DNA from: a virus
Reading direction: 5' to 3' (one strand)
IMG/VR virus record: IMGVR_UViG_3300008107_000064
Location: 1 to 55,405 of that record
DNA: 55,405 nucleotides
The position numbers were made by a program, and so were the translations under genes. Positions 37,666 to 45,666 of the stretch are shown in pieces; position 1 is the first letter of the stretch, and each line of letters opens with the position of its first letter. A model generated the notes under the pieces. That model searched no databases. It saw nothing but the letters and a program-made list of their open reading frames with translations, and was not told where the DNA came from.

Positions 37666-40089
37666 ATGATTGATGACAAAGATCTCGGCGAAGAAGTCGA
37701 AATGGAAAACGACGAGATGGACGTCGAAGAGAACGACGACGGCTCGGCAGTTGTAACCATTGAAGAGCCAGAAATTGCCGAAGAGGCGGAGTTCTATGTG
37801 AACCTTGCCGAAGAGATGCCGTCTTTCGATCGTATGACGATCTCTTCACAGCTCCTTGAGTTCATCGAGCGTGACAAGGAAGCCCGCTCGCTGCGCGACA
37901 AGCAGTATGAAGAAGGCCTGCGCCGCACCGGCCTCGGCGATGACGCGCCCGGCGGTGCCAACTTCCAAGGCGCCTCCAAGGTCGTCCACCCGATGCTGAC
38001 CGAGGCCTGCGTGGACTTCTCGTCCCGTGTTGGCAAAGAGCTGCTGCCGCCCGGTGGCCCGGTGAAAGAGCACATTCCCGGCGAGATCACCATCAAGAAG
38101 CTTGAAAAGGCAAAGCGCTCGCGCACTTTCATGAATTGGCAGCTCACGCACCAGATGCCTGAGTTCCGTCCAGAGATGGAACAGCTCCTGACGCAGGTGC
38201 CGCTTGGTGGTGCGCAATATCTCAAACTCATCTGGGATGATCAAAAGAGCCGCCCGACCGCGCTCTTCATCCCGATCGACGATGTCTATCTTCCCTACAG
38301 CGCGACAAGCTTCTACAGCGCAGAGCGCAAGACGCATGTGCAGTATCTCACCAAGATGGAGTTTGAGAAGCGCGTCAATACAGGCATGTATCGCGATATC
38401 AACCTTGTCGCGCCGCAAGAGCCTGATCTGACAGGGCCTGCAAAGGCCAACAACAAGATCGAAGGCCGTGAGCAAACATCGTACAATGAAGATGGCCTGC
38501 GCACCGTGTTCGAGATCTATTGCTATCTCGACTTCGAAGACAACTTTGGTCTCGCTCCCTACATCGTCACGATCGACCACACTACGAAAGAAGTTCTGGC
38601 GATCTATCGCAACTGGGATCCTGAAGATCAAAATCAGGAAGAACTAGTCCACATCGTTGAATGGGCATTCGTGCCATGGCGCGGCGCTTATCCGATCGGC
38701 CTGCCCCATATGATTGGCAGCCTGTCTGCTGCTGCGACTGGTGCGTTGCGTGCGTTGCTCGATAGCGCGCATATCAACAACTTCCCCGGCATGCTGAAGC
38801 TTAAGGGCGGATCGCGCGGCGGTCAGTCTGATCGTATCGAGCCAACGCAGGTCACCGAAATCGAAGGCGGCGTTGGTGTCGATGACATCCGCAAGATCGC
38901 TATGCCGGTGCCGTTCAATCCGCCGAATGCAGTTCTTTTCTCGTTGCTTGGTTTTGTGACCGAAGCAGCGCGTGGCGTCGTTCGCACGACATTTGAAAAG
39001 ATGCAGGACCAGAACCCGAACCAGCCCGTCGGCACCACGCTGGCGCTGATGGAACAGGGCATGACGGTGTTCTCTGCGATTCATGCGCGTCTGCATAACT
39101 CCATGCAGATGACGCTGCGCGTGCTGCACCGCTTGAACGCACAGCATCTGACCGATGACTACATCGAGCAGGTCACCGGCGAAGAAATGTGCAAGGCCGA
39201 GGACTTCCAAGGCCCGATGGATGTGATCCCCGTTTCGGATCCAAACATCTTCTCTGAGGCACAGCGCTTTGCGCAGGTGCAAGCTGTCGCGCAGCGCCAG
39301 CAGGCGAACCCGAACCTGTATGATCCATACAAGGTCGAAGAGCTGATCCTGTCGCAGCTCAAGATCCCTGACTACAAGTCACTGCTAAAGAAGCAGCCTG
39401 AGCCGATCGAGCTGAACGCGGTCAACGAGAACCTCGCTCTGACGCTGGGGCGCCCGGTTGCTGCATTCCCGATGCAGGACCATCTGGCGCATTTGCAGGT
39501 GCATCTGGATTACCTCCAGAGCCCGATCTTTGGTATGAACCCGCTGATTGGCCCCGTGTTCATCCCCGGCGTGCTCCAGCACATCAAGGAGCACATGGCA
39601 TACTGGTACTCGCTCAGCATGTATGAGCAGACCAGCGCGGCTGCGGGCGTGCCGCTTGATCTCTTCCTTGAGAAGAAGGACGAAGAAGTGTCGGCAGAGC
39701 TTGATCGCACGCTGGCCATGGCATCGCAGCGCTTCATGCCAGACATTCAGGCAAGCTTGCAGGGCGTGCCGCCGGTCATCCAGCAGGCCATGGAAGTCAT
39801 GTCGCAACTTGGCCCGAAACAGCCGGTTGATCCGTCGCAGATCTTGCAGGCCGAGACGCAGCGCAAGGCGGCATACGATCAGGGCCGACTGGAGATCGAC
39901 AAGGCGCGCCTTGATCGCGAAGCACAGCTCGATCAGATCAAGATGCAGGAGCGTCAGATGGAGATCGAAGCTAAGATGGCGATGAACCGCGAGGATAACA
40001 TCACCGCCAAGGAACTTGCCGTGTTTGAGGCCGAGCAGGGCATTAAGACACCATATTCAACAGGCCGAGGCATCAACCCTAACCCGTGA
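37666..40089 (+). CDS. Portal protein (SU10-like)
   Basis: 807 residues. After an acidic N-terminus it shows portal features: DRDKEARSLRDKQYEEG-type helices, ASKVVHPMLTEACVDFSSR, the wing/stem region with WAFVPWRGAYPIGLPHMIG, and GTTLALMEQGMTVFSAIHAR. The C-terminal crown/barrel helix is long and charged (QLDQIKMQERQMEIEAKMAM). It forms the dodecameric ring at the packaging vertex. Size and motifs match large podoviral portals. It stands four bases after the previous stop. Confidence 0.85.
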   Translation: MIDDKDLGEEVEMENDEMDVEENDDGSAVVTIEEPEIAEEAEFYVNLAEEMPSFDRMTISSQLLEFIERDKEARSLRDKQYEEGLRRTGLGDDAPGGANFQGASKVVHPMLTEACVDFSSRVGKELLPPGGPVKEHIPGEITIKKLEKAKRSRTFMNWQLTHQMPEFRPEMEQLLTQVPLGGAQYLKLIWDDQKSRPTALFIPIDDVYLPYSATSFYSAERKTHVQYLTKMEFEKRVNTGMYRDINLVAPQEPDLTGPAKANNKIEGREQTSYNEDGLRTVFEIYCYLDFEDNFGLAPYIVTIDHTTKEVLAIYRNWDPEDQNQEELVHIVEWAFVPWRGAYPIGLPHMIGSLSAAATGALRALLDSAHINNFPGMLKLKGGSRGGQSDRIEPTQVTEIEGGVGVDDIRKIAMPVPFNPPNAVLFSLLGFVTEAARGVVRTTFEKMQDQNPNQPVGTTLALMEQGMTVFSAIHARLHNSMQMTLRVLHRLNAQHLTDDYIEQVTGEEMCKAEDFQGPMDVIPVSDPNIFSEAQRFAQVQAVAQRQQANPNLYDPYKVEELILSQLKIPDYKSLLKKQPEPIELNAVNENLALTLGRPVAAFPMQDHLAHLQVHLDYLQSPIFGMNPLIGPVFIPGVLQHIKEHMAYWYSLSMYEQTSAAAGVPLDLFLEKKDEEVSAELDRTLAMASQRFMPDIQASLQGVPPVIQQAMEVMSQLGPKQPVDPSQILQAETQRKAAYDQGRLEIDKARLDREAQLDQIKMQERQMEIEAKMAMNREDNITAKELAVFEAEQGIKTPYSTGRGINPNP

Positions 40090-40097
40090 GGAACATC

Positions 40098-40295
40098 ATG
40101 GATAACAGCCTTCTCCCGCAGCACAAGCGACTCGCGATGGGCATGCCCGTCAACAACGAGCCTGCTGGTGCTTCCAAGAACATGACCGGCGACATGGTCA
40201 AGCCGCACAAGCCTTACGGTATCCACAAGAACCTTTCGGGCAAGAGCGACAAGCATGCGCAAAGCAAGCTCTCAAGCTTTGATGGCCGGAAATAA
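40098..40295 (+). CDS. Small basic protein between portal and chaperone genes
   Basis: 65 residues from the ATG at 40098 (GAGGA five bases upstream); an in-frame ATG at 40086 is too close to the portal stop for its own RBS. The sequence is polar, with NMTGDMVKPHKPYGIHKN, and looks mostly unstructured. I do not recognise it. It could be a minor head protein or assembly factor. Confidence 0.6.
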   Translation: MDNSLLPQHKRLAMGMPVNNEPAGASKNMTGDMVKPHKPYGIHKNLSGKSDKHAQSKLSSFDGRK

Positions 40296-40315
40296 GTTCT
40301 TGACATGGTGCGGGC

Positions 40316-40543
40316 ATGATAGAACAGATCATAAAGAGGCTACTCGAAGAGCAATCTAGAGTAGCCCACGAAAGCATGGAGCAGCCCGGCGACGGCTCGA
40401 TATTCGAGTACGGGCGCAGGGCAGGGATCTACGCCGGTCTGGGTCGCGCACTCGCGATCATTGAGGAGACCTTGGCACAAGGTGAAGAGGACAGAGAGCA
40501 TGACAAGTCTCGTCGTGTTAGCAGGGCTATCTACGGAGAATGA
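40316..40543 (+). CDS. Small helical protein of unknown function
   Basis: 75 residues. It is helical with IIKRLLEEQSRVAHESM and RRAGIYAGLGRALAIIEE. It is preceded by AAGTTCTTGACA, which resembles the start of the repeated leaders and holds a perfect -35 TTGACA (40300-40305), but there is no matching -10. Its end overlaps the start of the GroES-like gene. The RBS is weak, so confidence is moderate. Confidence 0.55.
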   Translation: MIEQIIKRLLEEQSRVAHESMEQPGDGSIFEYGRRAGIYAGLGRALAIIEETLAQGEEDREHDKSRRVSRAIYGE

Positions 40544-40922
40544 AGAACTTTTCCCAAAGGTGAGCCCAAATATCCGCCCGCATGGGTCTCGCATTCTGGT
40601 TCAAATCCGCCGCGTTCGCACAAAGAGCAAAGGCGGCATCATCTACTCAGATGACACCAAAGACACGAAGCTGGACAACACCTGCGTGGCGAAAGTCATT
40701 GCTGTTGGTCCGCTGGCCTACAAAAATCGCAACACTATGGAAGCTTGGCCGGAAGGCGCTTGGTGCAAGCCGGGCGACTACGTCTTTGTGCCTAAGTATG
40801 GCGGTCTCCGCTGGGAACGCCCCTGTCAGGCAACCGAAAACTACAGTGGCAAGGTTCAGTTTGCGATCTTCGACGACCTCAACATCGTGGGTGATGTTGA
40901 GAACCCGTTTGAAGACGATTGA
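40500..40922 (+). CDS. GroES-like co-chaperonin
   Basis: 140 residues from the ATG at 40500. The Cpn10-like fold is suggested by NIRPHGSRILVQIRR near the N-terminus, a loop with SKGGIIYSDDTKD, CVAKVIAVGPLAYKN and the KPGDYVFVPKYGG strand. Cpn10 loops contact GroEL. Phages such as T4 carry such a cap (gp31) to fold their capsid protein, which fits the location just before scaffold and capsid genes here. Confidence 0.78.
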   Translation: MTSLVVLAGLSTENEELFPKVSPNIRPHGSRILVQIRRVRTKSKGGIIYSDDTKDTKLDNTCVAKVIAVGPLAYKNRNTMEAWPEGAWCKPGDYVFVPKYGGLRWERPCQATENYSGKVQFAIFDDLNIVGDVENPFEDD

Positions 40923-40933
40923 TGGAGGCGGCT

Positions 40934-41854
40934 ATGAACAGCACTGAAAAAGCAGAAATGCAGGAAGAAGAGATTGAGATCATCGAGGGCGAAGAGCCGG
41001 TAGAGGAGCAGTCTCAGGAGCAGGAAGAGCAGGAAGACGAGCGTCTTTCAGAAGAACTTTCTGCCGATGACGAGGCCCGCCGCGAAGCTAAGCGAGCCGA
41101 GCGCCGCCGTCGCAAGGAAAACCAGCGCTATGCGCGGGACAAGACCAAGGAAGAGCTGCAATATCTGATCGAACAGAACCGCCTGCTCCAGCAGCGTCTT
41201 GAGGCGGTCGAAACCCATGCCATGACGGCCCAGAAGGGCACGCTGGATCAAAACTATCAGCAGGCGCTCTATGGCGTGCAGGCGGCTGAGCAGGCCCTTG
41301 CAAAGGCGATCGAGATCGGCGACGGCACCCGCGTGCCTGAGCTGCTGCGCCAGCGCGATCAGGCGCTCGCAAAGGCTGCTGAGATCAATCGCATGAAGGC
41401 CGGGTTTGATAATCCCGCCCCAAGGCAGACAGCGCCATCTGTCGTCGATATGAAAGCCCGCCAATGGGCTTCGGACAATCCATGGTTCAGGCCAGACGGC
41501 AAAGACTCTGACTCGGAAGTGGTGCGTGCGATCGACGCAACGCTCACCCGCGAAGGTCTGGATCCGACCACGGATGCTTATTGGGACGAGCTGGACAACC
41601 GTCTGTCGAAGTATCTTCCGCACCGCTTTGCAGAAGAAGAAGATTCCGGTTATAGTCAGCCTCGACAGGGCCGTCGTGGCCCGCCGGTCGGTGGTGGTCG
41701 TGAGATCAGCGCACCCGGTTCCAAGAAGGTTTATGTCAGCGCCGAGCGCGTACAAGCGATGAAGGATGCTGGCTATTGGGATGACCCAGTGATGCGGCAG
41801 CGCATGTTGAAGCGCTACGCTGAAGTGGATCGTGAACTTAAATCTGCACGCTAA
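40934..41854 (+). CDS. Scaffold-like capsid assembly protein
   Basis: 306 residues from the ATG at 40934 (GGAGG five bases upstream); an ATG at 40922 would overlap the chaperone stop. The first 60 residues are almost all Glu/Gln/Asp. Then come charged helices with long coiled coil (RRRRKENQRYARDKTKEELQ, QNRLLQQRLEAVETHA). The C-terminus has KVYVSAERVQAMKDAGYWDD. This acidic/coiled-coil build and place before the capsid protein are typical of scaffolding proteins. Confidence 0.75.
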   Translation: MNSTEKAEMQEEEIEIIEGEEPVEEQSQEQEEQEDERLSEELSADDEARREAKRAERRRRKENQRYARDKTKEELQYLIEQNRLLQQRLEAVETHAMTAQKGTLDQNYQQALYGVQAAEQALAKAIEIGDGTRVPELLRQRDQALAKAAEINRMKAGFDNPAPRQTAPSVVDMKARQWASDNPWFRPDGKDSDSEVVRAIDATLTREGLDPTTDAYWDELDNRLSKYLPHRFAEEEDSGYSQPRQGRRGPPVGGGREISAPGSKKVYVSAERVQAMKDAGYWDDPVMRQRMLKRYAEVDRELKSAR

Positions 41855-41867
41855 ATAGGAGCGAGCT

Positions 41868-42404
41868 ATGAACCTTGGTAACGATGAACGCCTCAAGAAA
41901 ACAACCGACACGACACGTCGTAGCCGCGCGATGGACGATCGCCGCGTAACAGAGAGCCGAGAACTCTCCGATGATGACCGCGTCCAGATGTTCCGCGATG
42001 CGTTTTATCAAAGCGCACTGCCTGATCTGCCGGAAATCCCCGGTTATCATGTGTGCTGGTTAACGACCACCAATCCTCGCGATCCTATTCAGGGCCGCTT
42101 CCGTCTCGGCTACGAGCCGGTAAAGCCCGAAGAGGTGCCGGGTTGGGAATATGCTTCCATCAAGACCGGTGAATATGCCGGCCTTATCGGTGTGAATGAG
42201 ATGATCGCAGCTAAGCTCCCCGATCGTCTTTATTACCGCCTGATGCGAGAGGCGCACCATGACGCGCCACTGCGTGAGGAAGAACGGATCACATCCGACA
42301 TGGATTCGATGGCAGAGCGTGCAGGTCGTTCCAAGAGCCGCATGTACGAGGACGATGGTATGTCGAGCTTGCGTGAAGCACCGCCTGAACCTGAGTTCAG
42401 GTAA
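41868..42404 (+). CDS. Conserved head-module protein of unknown function
   Basis: 178 residues with RBS TAGGAG. The N-terminus is basic and disordered. The core (GYHVCWLTTTNPRDPIQGRF, then RLGYEPVKPEEVPGWE) and DRLYYRLMREAHHDAPLREE are conserved features I recall from proteins located before capsid genes in related podoviruses. It may be a head stabiliser or assembly factor. No motif gives more. Confidence 0.68.
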   Translation: MNLGNDERLKKTTDTTRRSRAMDDRRVTESRELSDDDRVQMFRDAFYQSALPDLPEIPGYHVCWLTTTNPRDPIQGRFRLGYEPVKPEEVPGWEYASIKTGEYAGLIGVNEMIAAKLPDRLYYRLMREAHHDAPLREEERITSDMDSMAERAGRSKSRMYEDDGMSSLREAPPEPEFR

Positions 42405-42430
42405 CCCTCACCTAGCAGAAGGAATCGAGA

Positions 42431-42988
42431 ATGTCCTCGACCAATGCTCCTTTCGGTATGCGCGCGGCATATAGTCCGTCGGGCACTATCCGCGAAGTCG
42501 CTGGCACAATCACCAGTGGCTACAACACCGACATCTACACGGGCCAGCCCGTGAAGATCGGCACGAATGGCACCATCGAAGTCGCCGCCGCCGGCGAGCG
42601 CCTTGTTGGTGTTTTTGCAGGCTGTCAGTATCTCCCGACCGGCGCTCAGCGTCCTGTTATCTCGCCTTCATGGCCTGCTAACACCGGTGCGACCGAGATC
42701 GTGTGCTACTACACGTCTGACCCCTATCTGGTTTACGAGATTCAGGCCGATGGCGCTGTCTCGCAGGCAGAAGTGGGCCAGCAGGCTGACTTTACGAACG
42801 TCGCCAACTCCAATGGTCTGGGTTATTCGACCTGCACCATGGACGCCGCTACGTCGTCCAGCACGGCTGCGCAGCTCCGCGTCGTCGGTATCGCCACAGG
42901 CGTGAACAACGCTCCCGGTGATGCTTACACCGTCGTTCAGGTGCAGATCTCTGAGCACCAGTTCGTCTCAACTCAGAACCCGTTCTAA
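42431..42988 (+). CDS. Capsid-associated/decoration-like protein
   Basis: 185 residues with AAGGA before ATG. Beta-rich throughout: GMRAAYSPSGTIREVAGTI, IYTGQPVKIGTNGTIEVAA, LVGVFAGCQYLP and VVGIATGVNNAPG. Proteins of this type directly before the major capsid gene in podoviruses are thought to be decoration or head-stabilising proteins. Function inferred from place and fold. Confidence 0.72.
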   Translation: MSSTNAPFGMRAAYSPSGTIREVAGTITSGYNTDIYTGQPVKIGTNGTIEVAAAGERLVGVFAGCQYLPTGAQRPVISPSWPANTGATEIVCYYTSDPYLVYEIQADGAVSQAEVGQQADFTNVANSNGLGYSTCTMDAATSSSTAAQLRVVGIATGVNNAPGDAYTVVQVQISEHQFVSTQNPF

Positions 42989-43003
42989 TAGGGAGATCCG
43001 CAC

Positions 43004-43918
43004 ATGGCTACTCCAATGCGTAGTACGGACTTCCGTTCCATCGTCGAACCAATCCTCAATGAGGCTTTCGACGGCGTCTACGACCAGCGCGCAGACGAAT
43101 GGAAGCAGGTGTTCCGTGAAGAGCGTGGCATTCCGCGCAACTATCATGAAGAGCCCGTCCTCTTTGGCTTTGGCGCTGCGCCTGAGCTGCCCGATGGCAC
43201 GGCTGTCACCTACCAGTCTGGTGGCGTGCTCTTCATCAAGCGTTACCAGTACAAGGTCTATGGCCTTGCCTTCGCTCTGACGAAGGTTCTCGTCGAAGAC
43301 GGTGATCACATCCGTATCGGCCAGACCTACGCCAAGCACCTCGCCCAGTCGCTGGTCGAGACGAAGGAGACCAACGCTGCCAACGTCCTCAACCGCGCCT
43401 TCAACGGTGCGTATGCTGGCGGTGACGGCAAGTCTCTGGTGGCAACCGATCACCCGATCGTCAATGGCACCTTCTCCAACCAGCTCTCGACCGCCGCCGC
43501 GCTGTCGCAGACCTCGCTGGAGCAGATCCTCATCCAGATCCGCAACGCTGTTGACAACAACGGCAAGCGTATCCGTTTGAACCCGACAAAGCTCGTTGTG
43601 TCGCCTTCGAACGTCTTCCAAGCGGAAGTCCTTCTGAAGTCTGTCCTGCGCACTGGCACGGGTAATAACGATATCAACCCCGTAAAAAGCATGGGGCTTT
43701 TGGATGGCGGTCAGGCCAACCTGTCGCGTCTTACCTCGACCACCGCTTGGTGGGTCGAAACCGACGCGCCGGAAGGTCTCAAGCTGATGATGCGCCGTCC
43801 GCTCGAAAAGAGCATGGAAGGCGACTTCGAAACCGACTCGATGCGCTTCAAGAGCACCGAGCGTTACGATCTCGGCTGGACCGACCCGCGCGCCGTCTAC
43901 GGCACGCCGGGTGTCTAA
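43004..43918 (+). CDS. Major capsid protein
   Basis: 304 residues with GGGAG before ATG. Features of HK97-fold capsid proteins of the Mu GpT-like branch: RSIVEPILNEAFDGVYD at the start, YKVYGLAFALTKVLVEDGD (spine/E-loop region), ETKETNAANVLNRAF, and the conserved RLNPTKLVVSPSNVFQAEVL and ERYDLGWTDPRAVYG end. A strong terminator follows, as expected for the most expressed gene. Confidence 0.85.
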   Translation: MATPMRSTDFRSIVEPILNEAFDGVYDQRADEWKQVFREERGIPRNYHEEPVLFGFGAAPELPDGTAVTYQSGGVLFIKRYQYKVYGLAFALTKVLVEDGDHIRIGQTYAKHLAQSLVETKETNAANVLNRAFNGAYAGGDGKSLVATDHPIVNGTFSNQLSTAAALSQTSLEQILIQIRNAVDNNGKRIRLNPTKLVVSPSNVFQAEVLLKSVLRTGTGNNDINPVKSMGLLDGGQANLSRLTSTTAWWVETDAPEGLKLMMRRPLEKSMEGDFETDSMRFKSTERYDLGWTDPRAVYGTPGV

Positions 43919-43932
43919 AAAACACCGACAGG

Positions 43933-43957
43933 GGGGTGGCGAAAGCCACCCCTTTGT
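43933..43957 (+). terminator. Rho-independent terminator after the capsid gene
   Basis: GGGGTGGC, GAAA tetraloop, GCCACCCC, then TTTGTTG. The GNRA loop stabilises the hairpin. Confidence 0.88.
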
Positions 43958-43999
43958 TGCATTATAGGGCCGGTCAAGCTTTTCAAGGAGAAGACCCCC

Positions 44000-44713
44000 A
44001 TGACGCAGTTCTCAGACGATCTCTGGCTTGGTGCCGCTCTCGGCCCACAGCTCAATTCCTACGCAGGCCCCGGCGCTGTTTATTCCGGCGTTGGCCCTCT
44101 CGCCCGCACCTACATCTTCGACGCCGTCCCCGCTGCTAAGTCTGCGACCGCCGTGTGCGCCGCTCAGGCTGTTGCCGCTGCTGGCAACGCAACGATCAAC
44201 GGCGCTTCTGCTTCTGGCGGTGTCGCAACCTTCGACTATGCCCGCGCTGTCAACGTCGATAGCTCGAACGTCGGTGACACGACCCAGACCGTGACCGTGA
44301 CAGGCACGGACTATTGGGGTCAGGCCCAGACCGAAGAAATCGCGCTCAATGGCACGACGCTCGTAGCTGGCCAGAAGGCTTTCAAGACCATCACGCAGGT
44401 GGCTGTGTCCGCTGCGCTCGCTGGCAACCTCACCGTCGGCAACGAAGACATCTTCGGTCTGCCCTATCGCGTGACGGACGCTGGCTATCTGTTCCGCGTT
44501 GGTTGGGCTGGCGCTCTTGCTGAAGACGCTGGCACGTTCGTGGCTGCCGATACGGCAACTGCAACCGCCACGACGGGCGATGTGCGCGGCACCTACGCAC
44601 CGTCTTCTGCTGCAAACGGCACGCGCCGCCTTGTGATTGGCATCGCGCTCACCGCTTCGCAGGCTGGCCCCAACGCCACCCAGACGGCTGCTGTCGGCGT
44701 CATCCCCGCCTAA
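44000..44713 (+). CDS. Ala/Thr-rich head decoration or fibre protein
   Basis: 237 residues with AAGGAG before ATG. All-beta character with many Ala, Thr and Val repeats (VTVTGTDYWGQAQTEEIALN, TLVAGQKAFKTITQVAVSAA). No known domain. It lies between two terminators, so it may have its own transcript. A role as capsid decoration or head fibre fits its position and composition. Confidence 0.68.
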   Translation: MTQFSDDLWLGAALGPQLNSYAGPGAVYSGVGPLARTYIFDAVPAAKSATAVCAAQAVAAAGNATINGASASGGVATFDYARAVNVDSSNVGDTTQTVTVTGTDYWGQAQTEEIALNGTTLVAGQKAFKTITQVAVSAALAGNLTVGNEDIFGLPYRVTDAGYLFRVGWAGALAEDAGTFVAADTATATATTGDVRGTYAPSSAANGTRRLVIGIALTASQAGPNATQTAAVGVIPA

Positions 44714-44719
44714 TAAGCA

Positions 44720-44738
44720 AGGGGGCCTTGTGCCCCCT
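44720..44738 (+). terminator. Hairpin terminator after the decoration gene
   Basis: AGGGGGC, loop CTTGT, GCCCCCT followed by CACTTTCCTTT. The stem is strong but the T-tract is broken, so efficiency is uncertain. Confidence 0.6.
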
Positions 44739-44760
44739 CACTTTCCTTTAGGAGGGCCAG

Positions 44761-45168
44761 ATGGTCGATACTGTTACGACCCAGACACTGCTCGACGGCG
44801 AGCGTCTGGTGATCATGAAGTTCACGAATGTCTCTGATGGATCCGGCGAAAGCGCGGTGACAAAGATTGACGTGAGCACGCTGTCTTCTAATCCAAACGG
44901 TGATGCCTGCACGGGCGTCAAGATCAACAAGATCTGGTCCACCACAACCGGCATGGCTGTGAACATCCTGTGGGATGCCACAACAGACGTGCTTGCATGG
45001 ACGATCCCGCAGGACACCAATTACTACATGTGCTTCGGTGAGCACCTCGGCGGCATTCCAAACAATGCTGGCGCGGGCAAGACGGGCGACGTTGCATTCT
45101 CCACGATTGGCGCTTCGGCTGGTGACAGCTACAGCATCATCTTGGAATGCATCAAAACCTATGGGTGA
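44761..45168 (+). CDS. Conserved structural protein, 135 residues
   Basis: RBS AGGAGGG. Beta-rich: TTQTLLDGERLVIMKFTNV, KINKIWSTTTGMAVNILWD and FSTIGASAGDSYSIILECIK. I recognise this small protein type from many podoviral head modules; it may be a head-fibre trimer or capsid component. No enzyme motif. Confidence 0.72.
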   Translation: MVDTVTTQTLLDGERLVIMKFTNVSDGSGESAVTKIDVSTLSSNPNGDACTGVKINKIWSTTTGMAVNILWDATTDVLAWTIPQDTNYYMCFGEHLGGIPNNAGAGKTGDVAFSTIGASAGDSYSIILECIKTYG

Positions 45169-45171
45169 CGC

Positions 45172-45483
45172 ATGGCGCGCTGGTGCATGGCAAAGGGCGG
45201 CTCTACGCCCGTTTACAAAACTGGTGGAGCTTGGACACGCGCTGAAGGGAAAAACCCTGAAGGCGGCTTGAACGAAAAGGGACGTGCGTCTCTTCGCGCT
45301 CAAGGTCATGACATCAAGCGCCCTGTGTCTGCCAAAGAAGCAAAGAGCAGCCCAAAGGCTGCATCTCGCCGCGCTTCATTCTGTAGCAGGATGAAAGGGA
45401 TGAAAGCGAAGCTCACATCTGCTGAGACAGCGCGCGATCCCAACAGCCGCATCAACAAATCGCTCAGGAAGTGGGACTGCTGA
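45172..45483 (+). CDS. Basic DUF6321-like protein
   Basis: 103 residues. It has the pattern GGLNEKGRASLRAQGHDIKR, then SPKAASRRASFCSRMKGMKA and TARDPNSRINKSLRKWDC, which I recall from DUF6321 proteins of phages. It is strongly basic and Lys/Arg-rich and carries an AKGG motif near the start. It could bind DNA or RNA inside the head. The next gene starts on its stop. Confidence 0.75.
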   Translation: MARWCMAKGGSTPVYKTGGAWTRAEGKNPEGGLNEKGRASLRAQGHDIKRPVSAKEAKSSPKAASRRASFCSRMKGMKAKLTSAETARDPNSRINKSLRKWDC

Positions 45484-45665
45484 TGAAGTATTCCTTCGCT
45501 AAAGGCGGCAAGATCAAGCCCTTTTGGGAGAAGTCTTTCAAGGGTGAAAGTAAGCCGCTAACGTCTAAGCAGAAAACTGCTGCCAAAGCGCGAGCGAAGG
45601 CCGCTAGCAGGCCATATCCTAACCTCGTAGACAATGCTGCGGTCGCGCGCCGCAAGGAGAAATGA
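45483..45665 (+). CDS. Small basic protein, 60 residues
   Basis: Starts on the previous stop (TGATG). Basic and Lys-rich (KYSFAKGGKIKPFWEKSFKG, LTSKQKTAAKARAKAASR). It shares the FAKGG motif with its neighbours. Probably disordered, possibly DNA-binding in the virion. Function unknown. Confidence 0.65.
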   Translation: MKYSFAKGGKIKPFWEKSFKGESKPLTSKQKTAAKARAKAASRPYPNLVDNAAVARRKEK

Positions 45666-45666
45666 C

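Noticed and set aside
41048-41911. 287-codon minus-strand ORF
   Set aside because: Antisense to the scaffold-like gene, no motif and no RBS.
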